Shown here in pieces: positions 14,234-20,886 of a stretch of DNA of 20,886 nt (the stretch's first letter is position 1; each line of letters starts with the position of its first letter). The notes under the pieces are model-generated. The model searched no databases. It had not been told where the DNA came from and was given only the letters and a program-made list of their open reading frames with translations. Origin of the DNA: HGM13006 sp964518645. GTDB taxonomy: Bacteria > Bacillota > Clostridia > Oscillospirales > Oscillospiraceae. The translations under genes and the position numbers were made by a program. The stretch lies in assembly GCA_964518645.1 (NCBI GenBank), contig CAZFGL010000026.1:1-20886 (forward strand), given 5' to 3'.

Positions 14234-14270
14234 AATTTTTTGGCATAATAAACAAAAATCTAAAAACACC

Positions 14271-14299
14271 TTGATATTTCAGCAAAACTGCGGTATATT
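14271..14299 (+). promoter_or_regulatory. Candidate promoter of the SpoIIM-like/xerD pair
   Basis: TTGATA (14271-14276) and TATATT (14294-14299) are exactly 17 bases apart. A second possible -10 (TATAGT, 14366-14371) and a CATACTAT element (14386-14393) lie closer to the gene, so more than one start may exist. Confidence 0.55.
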
Positions 14300-14409
14300 A
14301 TCAGTACAAAGAATGAAAACGGATGTGCAAAACTCTGTGGATTAAATAATTTCCACAACATATGGTATAGTGTATCCCCGCTGGACATACTATCTATGGG
14401 GTGATACAT

Positions 14410-14991
14410 ATGACTGTTCGTTTTCCTGCAAGGAACGTGATTTCCGAAAAAGACAACTCTGCGATTCTGCTGTTGCTGATGTTTTTGACGGGAATCCTGA
14501 TGGGAACGGCGCTGGTTCGTCATTTTGATTTTCTGGCTGCGGTGTTTCCGGGGGTACAAAATCAGGAGGAACTTCAAGGGGTTATTAACCGTGATTTTCT
14601 ACAGATTTTCCTCTCCTGCGGGAAGTTTCTGGTGCTGATCTATCTTCTGGGTTTTCAAAAATGGGGAGCGCTACTTGTTCCCCCTGTGTTTGGTCTGGAA
14701 GGAATTTATTTCGGCGGAACGGTTTCCAGTCTGGTCAACCTGATGGGGGGACGTGGTGTGGTCATGGCCATACTTTTGCAGCTGTTTCGTCTCGTTCTGA
14801 TGCTTCCTTTTGGATTTTTGCTGGGTGGCTGGTCCGTTCGGCAGAGTTTGCAGTTTTCTGCTTCTGACTCCGGGAAAAACCGGATCGGGGTTCTGGTCGT
14901 GACCTTGTGTGTTATGGCCCTGACCGCCTTTCTGGATTGTTCCCTGAGCCGCTGGCTTGGAGGCATGTATTTTTTTAGGTTCGGAGTATGA
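14410..14991 (+). CDS. SpoIIM-like membrane protein (stage II sporulation protein M family)
   Basis: A 193-residue polytopic membrane protein with about five helices (near residues 19-38, 66-84, 88-108, 114-140 and 160-178). The pattern FLTGILMGTALV in helix 1, then KFLVLIYLLGF, a glycine-rich stretch and VSSLVNLMGGRGVVMAILL, resembles SpoIIM, which with SpoIID and SpoIIP drives engulfment in spore formers. In B. subtilis spoIIM also lies close to xerD, supporting the call. The start is ATG at 14410 with GGGGTG upstream rather than the GTG at 14401. It precedes xerD by 4 bases. Divergence makes this a family-level call. A generic DUF95-type membrane protein is the alternative. Confidence 0.6.
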   Translation: MTVRFPARNVISEKDNSAILLLLMFLTGILMGTALVRHFDFLAAVFPGVQNQEELQGVINRDFLQIFLSCGKFLVLIYLLGFQKWGALLVPPVFGLEGIYFGGTVSSLVNLMGGRGVVMAILLQLFRLVLMLPFGFLLGGWSVRQSLQFSASDSGKNRIGVLVVTLCVMALTAFLDCSLSRWLGGMYFFRFGV

Positions 14992-14995
14992 GAAT

Positions 14996-15880
14996 ATGGT
15001 CACCTATTTAGCCGCTTATGAGCGCTACCTGACAACTGAAAAAAACGCGTCTGCCAATACGGTATCCTCCTACATGCGGGATATTCGTCAGTTCGCGTCA
15101 TATGCAGGAGAGCGACAGCTAAAGCCGGTTGATGTGACCCAGACGCATATCAGTACATACCTCAGTTATCTGTCCGGTCAGGGAAAGTCTCCTGCAACTG
15201 TATCCAGAGGACTGGCGTCCCTGAAGGGCTTCTTTAATTATCTGGTTTCTCAGGGAATCGTGGAGTCTAATCCTGCGGCCCATGTTACCACGGAGAAGAG
15301 CGAGAAAAAGCTGCCTCAGGTTCTGACTGGTAAAGAGGTGGAACGGCTTCTGGCTCAGCCCAAATGTACTGACATGAAGGGCTATCGGGATAAGGCCATG
15401 CTGGAGCTTCTGTATGCTACCGGCATTCGGGTCACGGAACTGATTTCTTTGAACATTACCGATGTGAATCTGGCAGGAAGCTTCATTCGCTGCGAGAGCA
15501 AGGGGAAGGAACGTGTGATCCCCCTGTATCCTGCGGCTGTGGATGCGCTGGCAGTTTATATGCAGAATATCCGGCCGAAGATGATCGCTGACATTGATGA
15601 GCAGGCGCTGTTTGTTAACGTAAGCGGTGATCGGATGAGCCGGCAGGGATTCTGGAAGATCGTTAAAAGCTATCAGGAGAAGGCGCATATTGATAAGGAT
15701 ATTACGCCGCATACTCTCCGGCACAGCTTTGCAACACATCTGCTGGAAAACGGGGCTGATCTTCACTCCATTCAGGAAATGATGGGACACAGTGACATTT
15801 CCTCGACTCAGGTATATGCCCAGCTGGTCAAGCAACATCTGAAATCTGTTTACAATAAAAGTCATCCCAAAGCAATGTAA
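14996..15880 (+). CDS. xerD: Tyrosine recombinase XerD
   Basis: A 294-residue site-specific recombinase that resolves chromosome dimers at dif with XerC. The N-terminal core-binding domain covers about residues 1-90 and the catalytic domain about 105-290. The full catalytic set is present: Arg145 (GIRVTEL), Lys169 (SKGKER), His239 and Arg242 (HTLRHSFATHL), His265 (MGHSDISS) and the nucleophile Tyr274 (QVYAQL). Length and motifs match XerD. The start is ATG at 14996 with GGAG inside the preceding gene; an upstream in-frame codon at 14957 would sit within that gene. Coupling to the SpoIIM-like gene is likely. Confidence 0.92.
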   Translation: MVTYLAAYERYLTTEKNASANTVSSYMRDIRQFASYAGERQLKPVDVTQTHISTYLSYLSGQGKSPATVSRGLASLKGFFNYLVSQGIVESNPAAHVTTEKSEKKLPQVLTGKEVERLLAQPKCTDMKGYRDKAMLELLYATGIRVTELISLNITDVNLAGSFIRCESKGKERVIPLYPAAVDALAVYMQNIRPKMIADIDEQALFVNVSGDRMSRQGFWKIVKSYQEKAHIDKDITPHTLRHSFATHLLENGADLHSIQEMMGHSDISSTQVYAQLVKQHLKSVYNKSHPKAM

Positions 15881-15904
15881 AAAGACGGGGAAACCCGTCT
15901 TTTT
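15879..15904 (+). terminator. Terminator of xerD overlapping its stop codon
   Basis: AAAAAGACGGG (15879-15889) pairs with CCCGTCTTTTT (15894-15904) over a GAAA tetraloop. The first arm begins within the xerD TAA codon. Confidence 0.85.
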
Positions 15905-15907
15905 CTG

Positions 15908-15936
15908 TTGCGGCGGGGACGCTTCGGTGTTATAAT
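15908..15936 (+). promoter_or_regulatory. Promoter of the DUF624-like gene
   Basis: TTGCGG (15908-15913) and a perfect TATAAT (15931-15936) are 17 bases apart. Confidence 0.75.
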
Positions 15937-15970
15937 AATCTAACAACGCAATGATAAAGGAGCTTGCTCT

Positions 15971-17236
15971 ATGGCATTATTTTCAAGCAAACGATACTAT
16001 AAGCCTGGCAAAGGTGTAGAAAAAGATGCACCTGAAAAGAACGCCTTCTTCAAGTTCTTTGAGCTTTACGGAAGAAAGTTCTGGCGTTTTATTGAAGTGA
16101 ACCTGATTTTTCTGGTAGTGCTTCTGCCTATGCTCATGGCGATTTATGCGCAGGTTTACGATGTCATGTATACCCAGTTTGAAAAGCTGGGGTATACCGG
16201 AACCTACGCCTCCTATACGGATGACACTGGGGATTTTACCATTACATCTAAAATGCCCGGCGCCAGCGGCAATGATTATCAGCTGGATATTGATGCGGAT
16301 AAAAATGGTACATATACGGTTACGCTGTATACCGATCGGGGAGAGGCAGCTGCCGATGCCAACAACACCATTGATACATGGTTTGTTCTGGAGGGAATCT
16401 CCACCATCGACGAATTGGCTGCCTACGAAAACGACTATGTTGAATTTTCCGGAAGCGGTCCGCTGACCTCTGGACGGGCAATCAAGCTCTCCGGTGGTGA
16501 CGGCATGATGAGCCTGTTTACCCCGCTGCTGTATCTGACCATGATCTATTATGCGAACGTTCCTGTTCCGATTCAGGCGTTCCTGCTGATCCTTTCCGTG
16601 CTGTGCTATGGCCCTGCAAAATGCGGTGTTACCTATGTACTTCGGAATTTCTCCCGGGAGACCCATTCCTGGCTCAGTGATATCTGGGATAAAGCAAAGG
16701 AAAACTGGAAACAGGGTATGCTGTTTGGCCTGCTGGACTGTCTGATTGCGGGGCTGGTGATCTTTAATCTGACATTCCAACCCACTGCGGAACTTGCTTC
16801 GATTATGAAGTTGGTCAAATATGCGACTCTGCTGCTGGCGATCTTCTATGTGTTTATGCGCAAGTATTTCTATGTTATGATTGTCACGGTAAAGCTGAAC
16901 CTGCGTTCGATTCTGAAAAATTCCTGGCTTCTGGCCTTTATCGGTATTTATCGTAACGCATTCAGTGCCCTTGCAAACCTGCTGATTTGGGTGCTGGCGT
17001 ATTTGCTGATTGCGCTGGTGCATCCCTTTATGGAGATCATTTTCCTGGGGCTGTTTATTTACAGCTTCACCGGCTTCCTGAGCATCAGTGCTACCTATCC
17101 CATGGTTGATAAGTATCTGGTAAAGCCCATTGAGGAAATGCTCGCCGCAGAAAAGGCCAAAGAAGAGGAGAAAGCAGAGGAAACTGAGGAGCTTTCCCAG
17201 CCTGAACAGCCTGTGCGGGATACAAATCTGTTCTAA
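15971..17236 (+). CDS. DUF624/YesL-family membrane protein with a large loop insertion
   Basis: A 421-residue integral membrane protein. The first helix is near residues 40-60. A hydrophilic insertion of about 110 residues (about 61-170), rich in Thr, Asp and Gly, follows and probably lies outside. Then come about five helices (near 185-205, 245-268, 275-300, 318-345 and 350-375) and a charged Glu/Lys C-terminal tail. The stretch YGPAKCGVTYVLRNFSRETHSW followed by a WKQG element fits the YesL/DUF624 family, often found near sugar-uptake genes, whose activity is not established. The ATG at 15971 has AAAGGAG upstream. The HAD gene follows after a hairpin and probably shares the transcript. Confidence 0.7.
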   Translation: MALFSSKRYYKPGKGVEKDAPEKNAFFKFFELYGRKFWRFIEVNLIFLVVLLPMLMAIYAQVYDVMYTQFEKLGYTGTYASYTDDTGDFTITSKMPGASGNDYQLDIDADKNGTYTVTLYTDRGEAAADANNTIDTWFVLEGISTIDELAAYENDYVEFSGSGPLTSGRAIKLSGGDGMMSLFTPLLYLTMIYYANVPVPIQAFLLILSVLCYGPAKCGVTYVLRNFSRETHSWLSDIWDKAKENWKQGMLFGLLDCLIAGLVIFNLTFQPTAELASIMKLVKYATLLLAIFYVFMRKYFYVMIVTVKLNLRSILKNSWLLAFIGIYRNAFSALANLLIWVLAYLLIALVHPFMEIIFLGLFIYSFTGFLSISATYPMVDKYLVKPIEEMLAAEKAKEEEKAEETEELSQPEQPVRDTNLF

Positions 17237-17244
17237 AACCAGGT

Positions 17245-17273
17245 AATTTCCGGAGCGTTTCGCTTCGGAAATT
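17245..17273 (+). terminator. Hairpin between the DUF624-like and HAD genes
   Basis: A 12-bp stem, AATTTCCGGAGC (17245-17256) with 17262-17273 (one wobble), has a 5-nt loop. No T run follows, so it is more likely a processing or partial-termination hairpin. The next ten bases (CCTTTAAAGG, 17274-17283) are a palindrome covering part of the HAD ribosome binding site. Confidence 0.45.
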
Positions 17274-17290
17274 CCTTTAAAGGAGTTTTT

Positions 17291-17917
17291 ATGAAGGTAG
17301 ACGGCGTATTGTTTGATCTGGACGGAACACTGTGGGACTCTGTGGCAGGTATCCTGCTGACCTGGAATCGGGTTATCACTAAAAACGGGCAATTCCGTCC
17401 GCCCATTACCAGAACAGAACTGGAGGAGCTTATGGGGCTTCCCATGGACGAGATTGCAAGGCGACTGTTTCCGGATCAGCCCGGCAGAGTGCAGACTGCT
17501 TTGATGGAACAGTGTGCGCAGGAAGAAAACGAGTATCTCGCACAGCACGGAGGCATTCTTTATCCCGGGGTTTCCGAGACATTGAAACAGCTTTCTGCGT
17601 CACATAAGCTCTGCATTGTGTCCAATTGTCAAAGAGGATATATCGAGGCGTTTTTACAGGCGCATGGTTTGGCGCCGTATTTTACAGACCATTTGTCCTT
17701 TGGTGAGACCGGACTTACAAAAGGGGAGAATAACCGTATTGTGATCCGGAGAAATGGCTTTGAAAATCCAATTTATGTGGGTGACACAGCAGGGGACAGG
17801 CAGTCAGCTCTGGATGCAGAGATTCCCTTTGTGTTCTGTCGGTATGGATTTGGCAGTGTTCCCGACTATGACTGGGCCATTTCCGGGTTTTCAGAATTAA
17901 TCTCGCTTTTTAAATAA
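17291..17917 (+). CDS. HAD-superfamily phosphatase (phosphoglycolate phosphatase-like)
   Basis: A 208-residue cytoplasmic hydrolase. Motif I is DLDGTL with nucleophile Asp9 and Asp11, motif II is Ser111 in IVSNC, motif III is Lys144 in LTKGEN, and motif IV is Asp165 and Asp169 in GDTAGD. A helical cap of subfamily I type lies between motifs I and II (about residues 16-95). This arrangement matches the Gph/PgmB-like group that removes phosphate from small sugar phosphates. The exact substrate is not readable. The ATG at 17291 follows AAGGAG. It ends at a terminator shared with the convergent minus-strand gene. Confidence 0.85.
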   Translation: MKVDGVLFDLDGTLWDSVAGILLTWNRVITKNGQFRPPITRTELEELMGLPMDEIARRLFPDQPGRVQTALMEQCAQEENEYLAQHGGILYPGVSETLKQLSASHKLCIVSNCQRGYIEAFLQAHGLAPYFTDHLSFGETGLTKGENNRIVIRRNGFENPIYVGDTAGDRQSALDAEIPFVFCRYGFGSVPDYDWAISGFSELISLFK

Positions 17918-17959
17918 AAGAATCCCCATGCCTTTGATGATCAGGGCATGGGGATTCTT
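17918..17959. terminator. Shared terminator between convergent genes
   Basis: A perfect 15-bp stem (17918-17932 with 17945-17959) has a 12-nt loop. The better T tract is on the minus strand side, so it mainly ends the MerR-like gene, but it can serve the HAD gene too. Confidence 0.75.
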
Positions 17960-17964
17960 GATAA

Positions 17965-18701
17965 TCAACGGGGATACCAGAATGCAAAGTGTGCAGTTTG
18001 GAGCCTTTCCAGCATGACAGCGGCATCGGTAGAATTGCCGGTGTCGATGACACAGCCCCAAAAGAGGAGATCCTCAACTCCAAACTGGGTGACAAATGGG
18101 GCATCAGAAAGATCCTGTGGGACAAATTCCAGTTCTGATGGAACAGCAAGCTTCTCGATAAAGATCTGATAGTCAGTCTGATCGAAAAGATATAAGCTGC
18201 ATGCATCCGTGGAAAGCTGCTTTTTCAGGGTCATCAGGTCATCGGAATTTTGCAGGGACAGGGTTGTAATTGTGGCCCGCCTGCCCGAAGCGTCCTCCAT
18301 AACGGTTTCTGTAAGCATGTGCTGAAAATCCTCAAGAAGGCTTTGATCAAAAGATTGCTCACAGCATATGACCAGAGTGTATTCCGTTTCTTCTTCCGGG
18401 ACGGGGGATGATGCCAGAAATGTGCCTCCTAAAATCGAAAGAATAATCAGGAGAGAAGCTATGCTGGATTTTATGACAGAATCCTTATTTGGTCGAACAT
18501 GTGATTTGATGGCGCTGACAATGGCCTGAAAGCTGGATACTGTAAGCCTGAGTATTATGGCGATGAGATCCAGTGGAATCAGCCAGCAGCGTATGTGATT
18601 CCACGTTTCTGTGTAGGATTGTTTTCTGGTGAGCAGAAATACAAAGTAAAAGCGAATGGTTTTCTGGGTCAGGCCGGTTTTTTCACATACTTCCTTGCCA
18701 T
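17965..18701 (-). pseudogene. MerR-like HTH fused to a membrane-anchored domain, frameshifted at its start
   Basis: The minus-strand frame is open for about 250 codons (stop-to-stop 18726-17965) but has no ATG, GTG or TTG before the internal ATG at 18318. Its beginning reads GKEVCEKTGLTQKTIRFY, a clear MerR-type helix-turn-helix start. The next 60 residues are a worn match to the rest of a MerR domain. A membrane helix follows (SSIASLLIILSILGGTFLA, about 18415-18475), then a soluble domain of about 150 residues, probably outside the cell, that I do not recognise. An ATG at 18701 sits in the wrong frame by one base: adding one G after it would give M-GKEVC directly. This suggests a single-base loss at the start codon. 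The alternatives are a 117-residue remnant translated from 18318, or a sequencing error. Confidence 0.5.
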
Positions 18702-18798
18702 GATAGCATGATGCCCTTAGGGGATGTCAATAGGCCATCTGTAAATTGTTTAACCATGCGGGATTTGTACGGGGGAACGGGTTTGAAGATATTGACAT

Positions 18799-18832
18799 AA
18801 AACGCAACAAAATAAAAATTTTGTTGCGTTTT
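18799..18832. repeat. 15-bp perfect inverted repeat upstream of the second recombinase gene
   Basis: AAAACGCAACAAAAT (18799-18813) and its exact inverse (18818-18832) flank four As. The right arm contains the -35 box of the promoter at 18824. It could be an operator or a bidirectional terminator-like hairpin. Confidence 0.8.
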
Positions 18833-18852
18833 TGATTATTATCTGTTACAAT
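18824..18852 (+). promoter_or_regulatory. Promoter of the second tyrosine recombinase
   Basis: TTGCGT (18824-18829) and TACAAT (18847-18852) are 17 bases apart. The -35 box is inside the right arm of the 18799-18832 inverted repeat. Confidence 0.65.
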
Positions 18853-18884
18853 AGGTCTATCTTGAATGAAATCAGGTGCTTACT

Positions 18885-19886
18885 ATGTATGATAATGATT
18901 GTCCGCGGATTTTAAAGGATTTTCTTGCGTATCACGAGAATATCAAAGGTCAGTCCGCCAAGACCATCTCTGAGTACTATCTGGATCTTCGTATGTTCCT
19001 CAGATTCATGGTGATCCTTCAGGAGAAACTGCCTCTGGAGACGGATCTAAATATAGTGTCTATCCGGCATGTAAATATTGATTTTATAAAAAAGATCACG
19101 CTGGAAGATATTTATGATTTCTTTTCTTATCTCGGGTCTGACCGGATCTACCACCCGGATACAAAGCATCCCGGTCAAGGAATCGACAGCGCTGCCCGTG
19201 CACGAAAGCTTTCGGCAATCAAATCCTTTTACAAGTATCTCACGGTTCGAACCCGGCAGCTGGAAGAAAATCCGGTGGCGGATGTGGAATATCCAAAAGT
19301 TCGCCGTGCACTGCCGAAATATTTGACCCTTGCCCAGGCGCAGGAACTGCTGTCCTCGGTAAAAGGCACCCATGCAGAGCGTGATCTGGCGATTTTGATG
19401 GTTTTTCTGAATTGTGGCGTTCGTATTTCCGAGCTGGCAGGATTGAATCTTGGTGATATTTACCAAGATCGACTGCGCGTTTTAGGCAAAGGAAACAAAG
19501 AACGAACGGTGTACATGGGCGATGGCTGCATTCAGGCGATTCAAAGATACAATGGTACATTGCCTGAAGCATTGCAGAATGATGTCAAACGGCCTCTGTT
19601 TTTGTCTCAAAAAGGTGGCCGGATGAGTACAAATGCCATCCATCGGCTGGTGAAAAAGCATCTTGCTGCAGCAGGACTTGACCCGACTCAGTATTCAACT
19701 CATAAACTCCGGCATACGGCGGCTACTTTGATGCTGTCTCAGGGCATTGATGTAAAAACGGTTCAGGAGGTTCTGGGACACGAGCACTTAAATACCACAG
19801 AGATCTACACACATATCGAGAGCACAGAGCTTAAAATTGCGGCAGATGCCAATCCCCTATCTGATTTTGGCCTGAAAGAGCATTAA
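18885..19886 (+). CDS. XerC-like tyrosine recombinase
   Basis: A 333-residue recombinase with an N-terminal SAM-like core-binding domain (about residues 1-130, longer than in XerD by a 30-40 residue insertion) and a C-terminal catalytic domain. All catalytic positions are present: Arg180 (CGVRISEL), Lys202 (LGKGNKER), His273 and Arg276 (HKLRHTAAT), His299 (LGHEHLNTT) and Tyr308 (EIYTH). It may be the XerC partner of the XerD at 14996, or an element integrase, since its N-terminus is extended and it stands alone. The ATG at 18885 has AGGTG at 6-base spacing and is preferred to the GTG at 18876. A hairpin with a tRNA-like fragment follows the gene. Confidence 0.85.
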   Translation: MYDNDCPRILKDFLAYHENIKGQSAKTISEYYLDLRMFLRFMVILQEKLPLETDLNIVSIRHVNIDFIKKITLEDIYDFFSYLGSDRIYHPDTKHPGQGIDSAARARKLSAIKSFYKYLTVRTRQLEENPVADVEYPKVRRALPKYLTLAQAQELLSSVKGTHAERDLAILMVFLNCGVRISELAGLNLGDIYQDRLRVLGKGNKERTVYMGDGCIQAIQRYNGTLPEALQNDVKRPLFLSQKGGRMSTNAIHRLVKKHLAAAGLDPTQYSTHKLRHTAATLMLSQGIDVKTVQEVLGHEHLNTTEIYTHIESTELKIAADANPLSDFGLKEH

Positions 19887-19951
19887 ACAAACACATGTGT
19901 GCAGACTTGTCTGGTCTCCTTTATAAGTGCCTTTTAGCCAAACATAGAATC

Positions 19952-20007
19952 CACAAGGGACTTGAACCTCTCCCCAGCTGTGATGCAAATCGCCCCTTGT
20001 GCTTTTT
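19952..20007 (+). terminator. Long-loop hairpin with U tract after the second recombinase
   Basis: CACAAGGG (19952-19959) pairs with CCCTTGTG (19994-20001) over a 34-nt loop and is followed by CTTTTT. The long loop makes it an unusual terminator. The minus strand of the loop carries tRNA-like D-arm and T-arm motifs. Confidence 0.5.
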
Positions 20008-20025
20008 CTGTTTTTCCGTTATAAT
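19997..20025 (+). promoter_or_regulatory. Promoter of the lipoprotein gene
   Basis: TTGTGC (19997-20002) and a perfect TATAAT (20020-20025) are 17 bases apart; the -35 overlaps the 3' arm of the preceding hairpin. Confidence 0.6.
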
Positions 20026-20049
20026 CTCATCCGTGAGGTGATTAATTCT

Positions 20050-20727
20050 ATGAAACGAATACTTGCTTTGATCCTTGGAGCGGTGCTGATTTTCTCCTGT
20101 ACGGCCTGCGGTGAGACTGCTGTTGCATCGTCAGACCAGACGCAGGCGGGCAGCTCCTGGGGACAGAGCGTATCTGAAACCCGGACTGAGACTTCCGCAG
20201 CCCCTGAGATCGTGAATACTGTGACCAATGTCACAGATGAATCTCGCGTTCTGACCCAGGACGAGCAGGAGGATCTGACAAAGGTTCTGCTGGCCCTGAT
20301 TATGTGCGACTATATGGACGGTATGCAGTATGATCCCGGCAATGGGAACTTCTTCTGGCGTGCGCTGAATTATTATGCTGCCAGCGTGTGCCATGATATG
20401 GATGCCCTCAGCGAGGACGGTTCCTGGGCGGAATTTACTGAAGATCAGGTGAAGCAGCTGGCACAGCGGCTTTTTGCAGAGACAGAAGGCCTGCCTGAGC
20501 TTCCTGATATGGGTATGATCGAGCGTCGTGAGAACGGAGATTACGCTTTTACGTTGGGCAATTACGGGGATGTTCGTCTTGAGATGGGAGAAATGAAGCT
20601 CTCTTCCAATGGCAGATATCTCATGGAGGTTACCCTGTTCTTTGCGGATGAGCAGGCAGGCGTCTGGTCCTTTGAATTGATGGAACTGGACAATGTCCTG
20701 TGTGTCTCCGGAATTCTGTATGGATAA
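20050..20727 (+). CDS. Lipoprotein of unknown function
   Basis: A 225-residue exported lipoprotein. The signal peptide is a short Lys-Arg start, a hydrophobic core (ILALILGAVLIF) and a lipobox-like end SCTACG, with Cys20 the likely lipid-modified residue and Cys17 the alternative. A Ser/Thr/Gln-rich linker covers about residues 25-65. The rest is an acidic mixed alpha/beta domain, starting LTQDEQEDLTKVLLALIM and ending in beta-rich sequence, that I do not recognise. The ATG at 20050 follows GAGGTG and fits the signal peptide. An upstream in-frame codon at 19999 lies in the terminator. It has its own promoter and terminator and so is monocistronic. Confidence 0.8.
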   Translation: MKRILALILGAVLIFSCTACGETAVASSDQTQAGSSWGQSVSETRTETSAAPEIVNTVTNVTDESRVLTQDEQEDLTKVLLALIMCDYMDGMQYDPGNGNFFWRALNYYAASVCHDMDALSEDGSWAEFTEDQVKQLAQRLFAETEGLPELPDMGMIERRENGDYAFTLGNYGDVRLEMGEMKLSSNGRYLMEVTLFFADEQAGVWSFELMELDNVLCVSGILYG

Positions 20728-20764
20728 AAAATTGCGTCAGGAAAAACCCTGACGCAATTTTTTT
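20727..20764. terminator. Bidirectional terminator between the lipoprotein and fba genes
   Basis: A perfect 15-bp stem (20727-20741 with 20748-20762) has a 6-nt loop, a T tract on the plus side and a matching A tract on the other. It ends both convergent genes and begins at the lipoprotein stop codon. Confidence 0.9.
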
Positions 20765-20886
20765 AGATTTTATTATCGCAGCCCAGCACATCAATGATCT
20801 TGTGCTTCACAAGCTCCTTAATGTTGTTGCGAGCGGGCTTCAGGTACTGACGTGGGTCAAAATCACCGGGATGCTCAGCCATATAC
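20763..20886 (-). CDS. fba: Class II fructose-bisphosphate aldolase, C-terminal end (5' part outside window)
   Basis: The last 40 residues of a minus-strand gene are visible, ending at TAA (20765-20763). They read through AEHPGDFDPRQYLKPAR and IKELVKHKIIDVLGC, the conserved tail of class II (zinc-dependent) fructose-1,6-bisphosphate aldolases of glycolysis. No active-site residue is in view, so the call rests on the C-terminal family signature alone. It converges on the lipoprotein gene, and its stop codon overlaps the end of the shared terminator. Confidence 0.85.
   Translation of the reverse strand, partial: YMAEHPGDFDPRQYLKPARNNIKELVKHKIIDVLGCDNKI

Larger units (their letters stand above)
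14029..14409. other. 381-base intergenic region between the sortase and the SpoIIM-like gene
   Basis: No gene was seen. It holds the sortase terminator (14097-14126), a cluster of alternating TTACAT/ATGTAA half-sites (14214-14233), a promoter with ideal spacing (14271-14299) and an inverted TGTGGA/TCCACA pair (14336-14357) just before the next gene. Roughly 14127-14210 shows nothing I can assign. Confidence 0.6.

Noticed and set aside
14336..14357. Two DnaA-box-like sequences in inverted orientation
   Set aside because: Both differ from the consensus, there are only two, and no replication genes are nearby, so an origin is not supported.
15983..17548. A 521-codon minus-strand open frame opposite the DUF624-like gene
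   Set aside because: Its composition is rich in Gln, His and Ile as expected for an antisense shadow, and it overlaps two well-supported plus-strand genes.
18700..18730. TTGACA and TATCAT 19 bases apart (minus strand) as a MerR-type promoter
   Set aside because: The start of transcription would fall inside the MerR coding sequence, downstream of the proposed ATG, so it cannot serve that gene.

Overview
The window reads as a chromosomal segment of a low-to-mid GC Gram-positive bacterium, most likely a Clostridia member of the Oscillospirales/Ruminococcaceae type. The reasons are: an asd-dapA-dapB operon with a free-standing ACT gene, the queA-tgt-yajC-TIGR04086 order, a SpoIIM-like gene directly before xerD, Cna_B surface proteins with a class B sortase, strong GGAGG ribosome binding sites and many U-tailed terminators. 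The genus cannot be fixed from sequence alone.

Layout. 1-690: 3' end of tyrS (+) with two tandem terminators. 755-1207: GNAT acetyltransferase (-). 1376-4645: lysine/diaminopimelate operon on the minus strand (asd, dapA, dapB, ACT protein) behind a well-formed promoter and an attenuator-like leader. 4861-5097: small ribbon-helix-helix protein (-) with a 12-bp inverted-repeat operator candidate. 5298-8290: queA and tgt (queuosine tRNA modification), yajC (Sec accessory) with its own promoter, and a small membrane protein whose ribosome binding site lies inside a terminator hairpin. 8403-14028: sortase locus of two paralogous Cna_B surface proteins ending in IPLTGD plus a class B sortase. 14029-14409: regulatory intergenic region. 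14410-15880: SpoIIM-like membrane protein and XerD. 15971-17917: DUF624/YesL-like membrane protein and a HAD phosphatase. 17965-18701 (-): MerR-like/membrane gene apparently broken at its start codon. 18885-19886: second tyrosine recombinase. 20050-20727: lipoprotein of unknown function. 20763-20886 (-): 3' end of class II fructose-bisphosphate aldolase.

Most of the window is housekeeping. The parts least explained by known families are the asd leader, which has two mutually exclusive hairpins and no room for a lysine riboswitch; the two-protein sortase locus, in which one protein keeps every isopeptide-forming residue I checked while its paralogue has lost the Lys and Glu in all three domains; the terminator that also covers a ribosome binding site; and the frameshifted MerR-like membrane gene. 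No CRISPR array, insertion sequence, rRNA or complete tRNA gene was seen. I did not find a clearly new multi-gene system; the sortase locus and the asd leader are the best candidates for follow-up.
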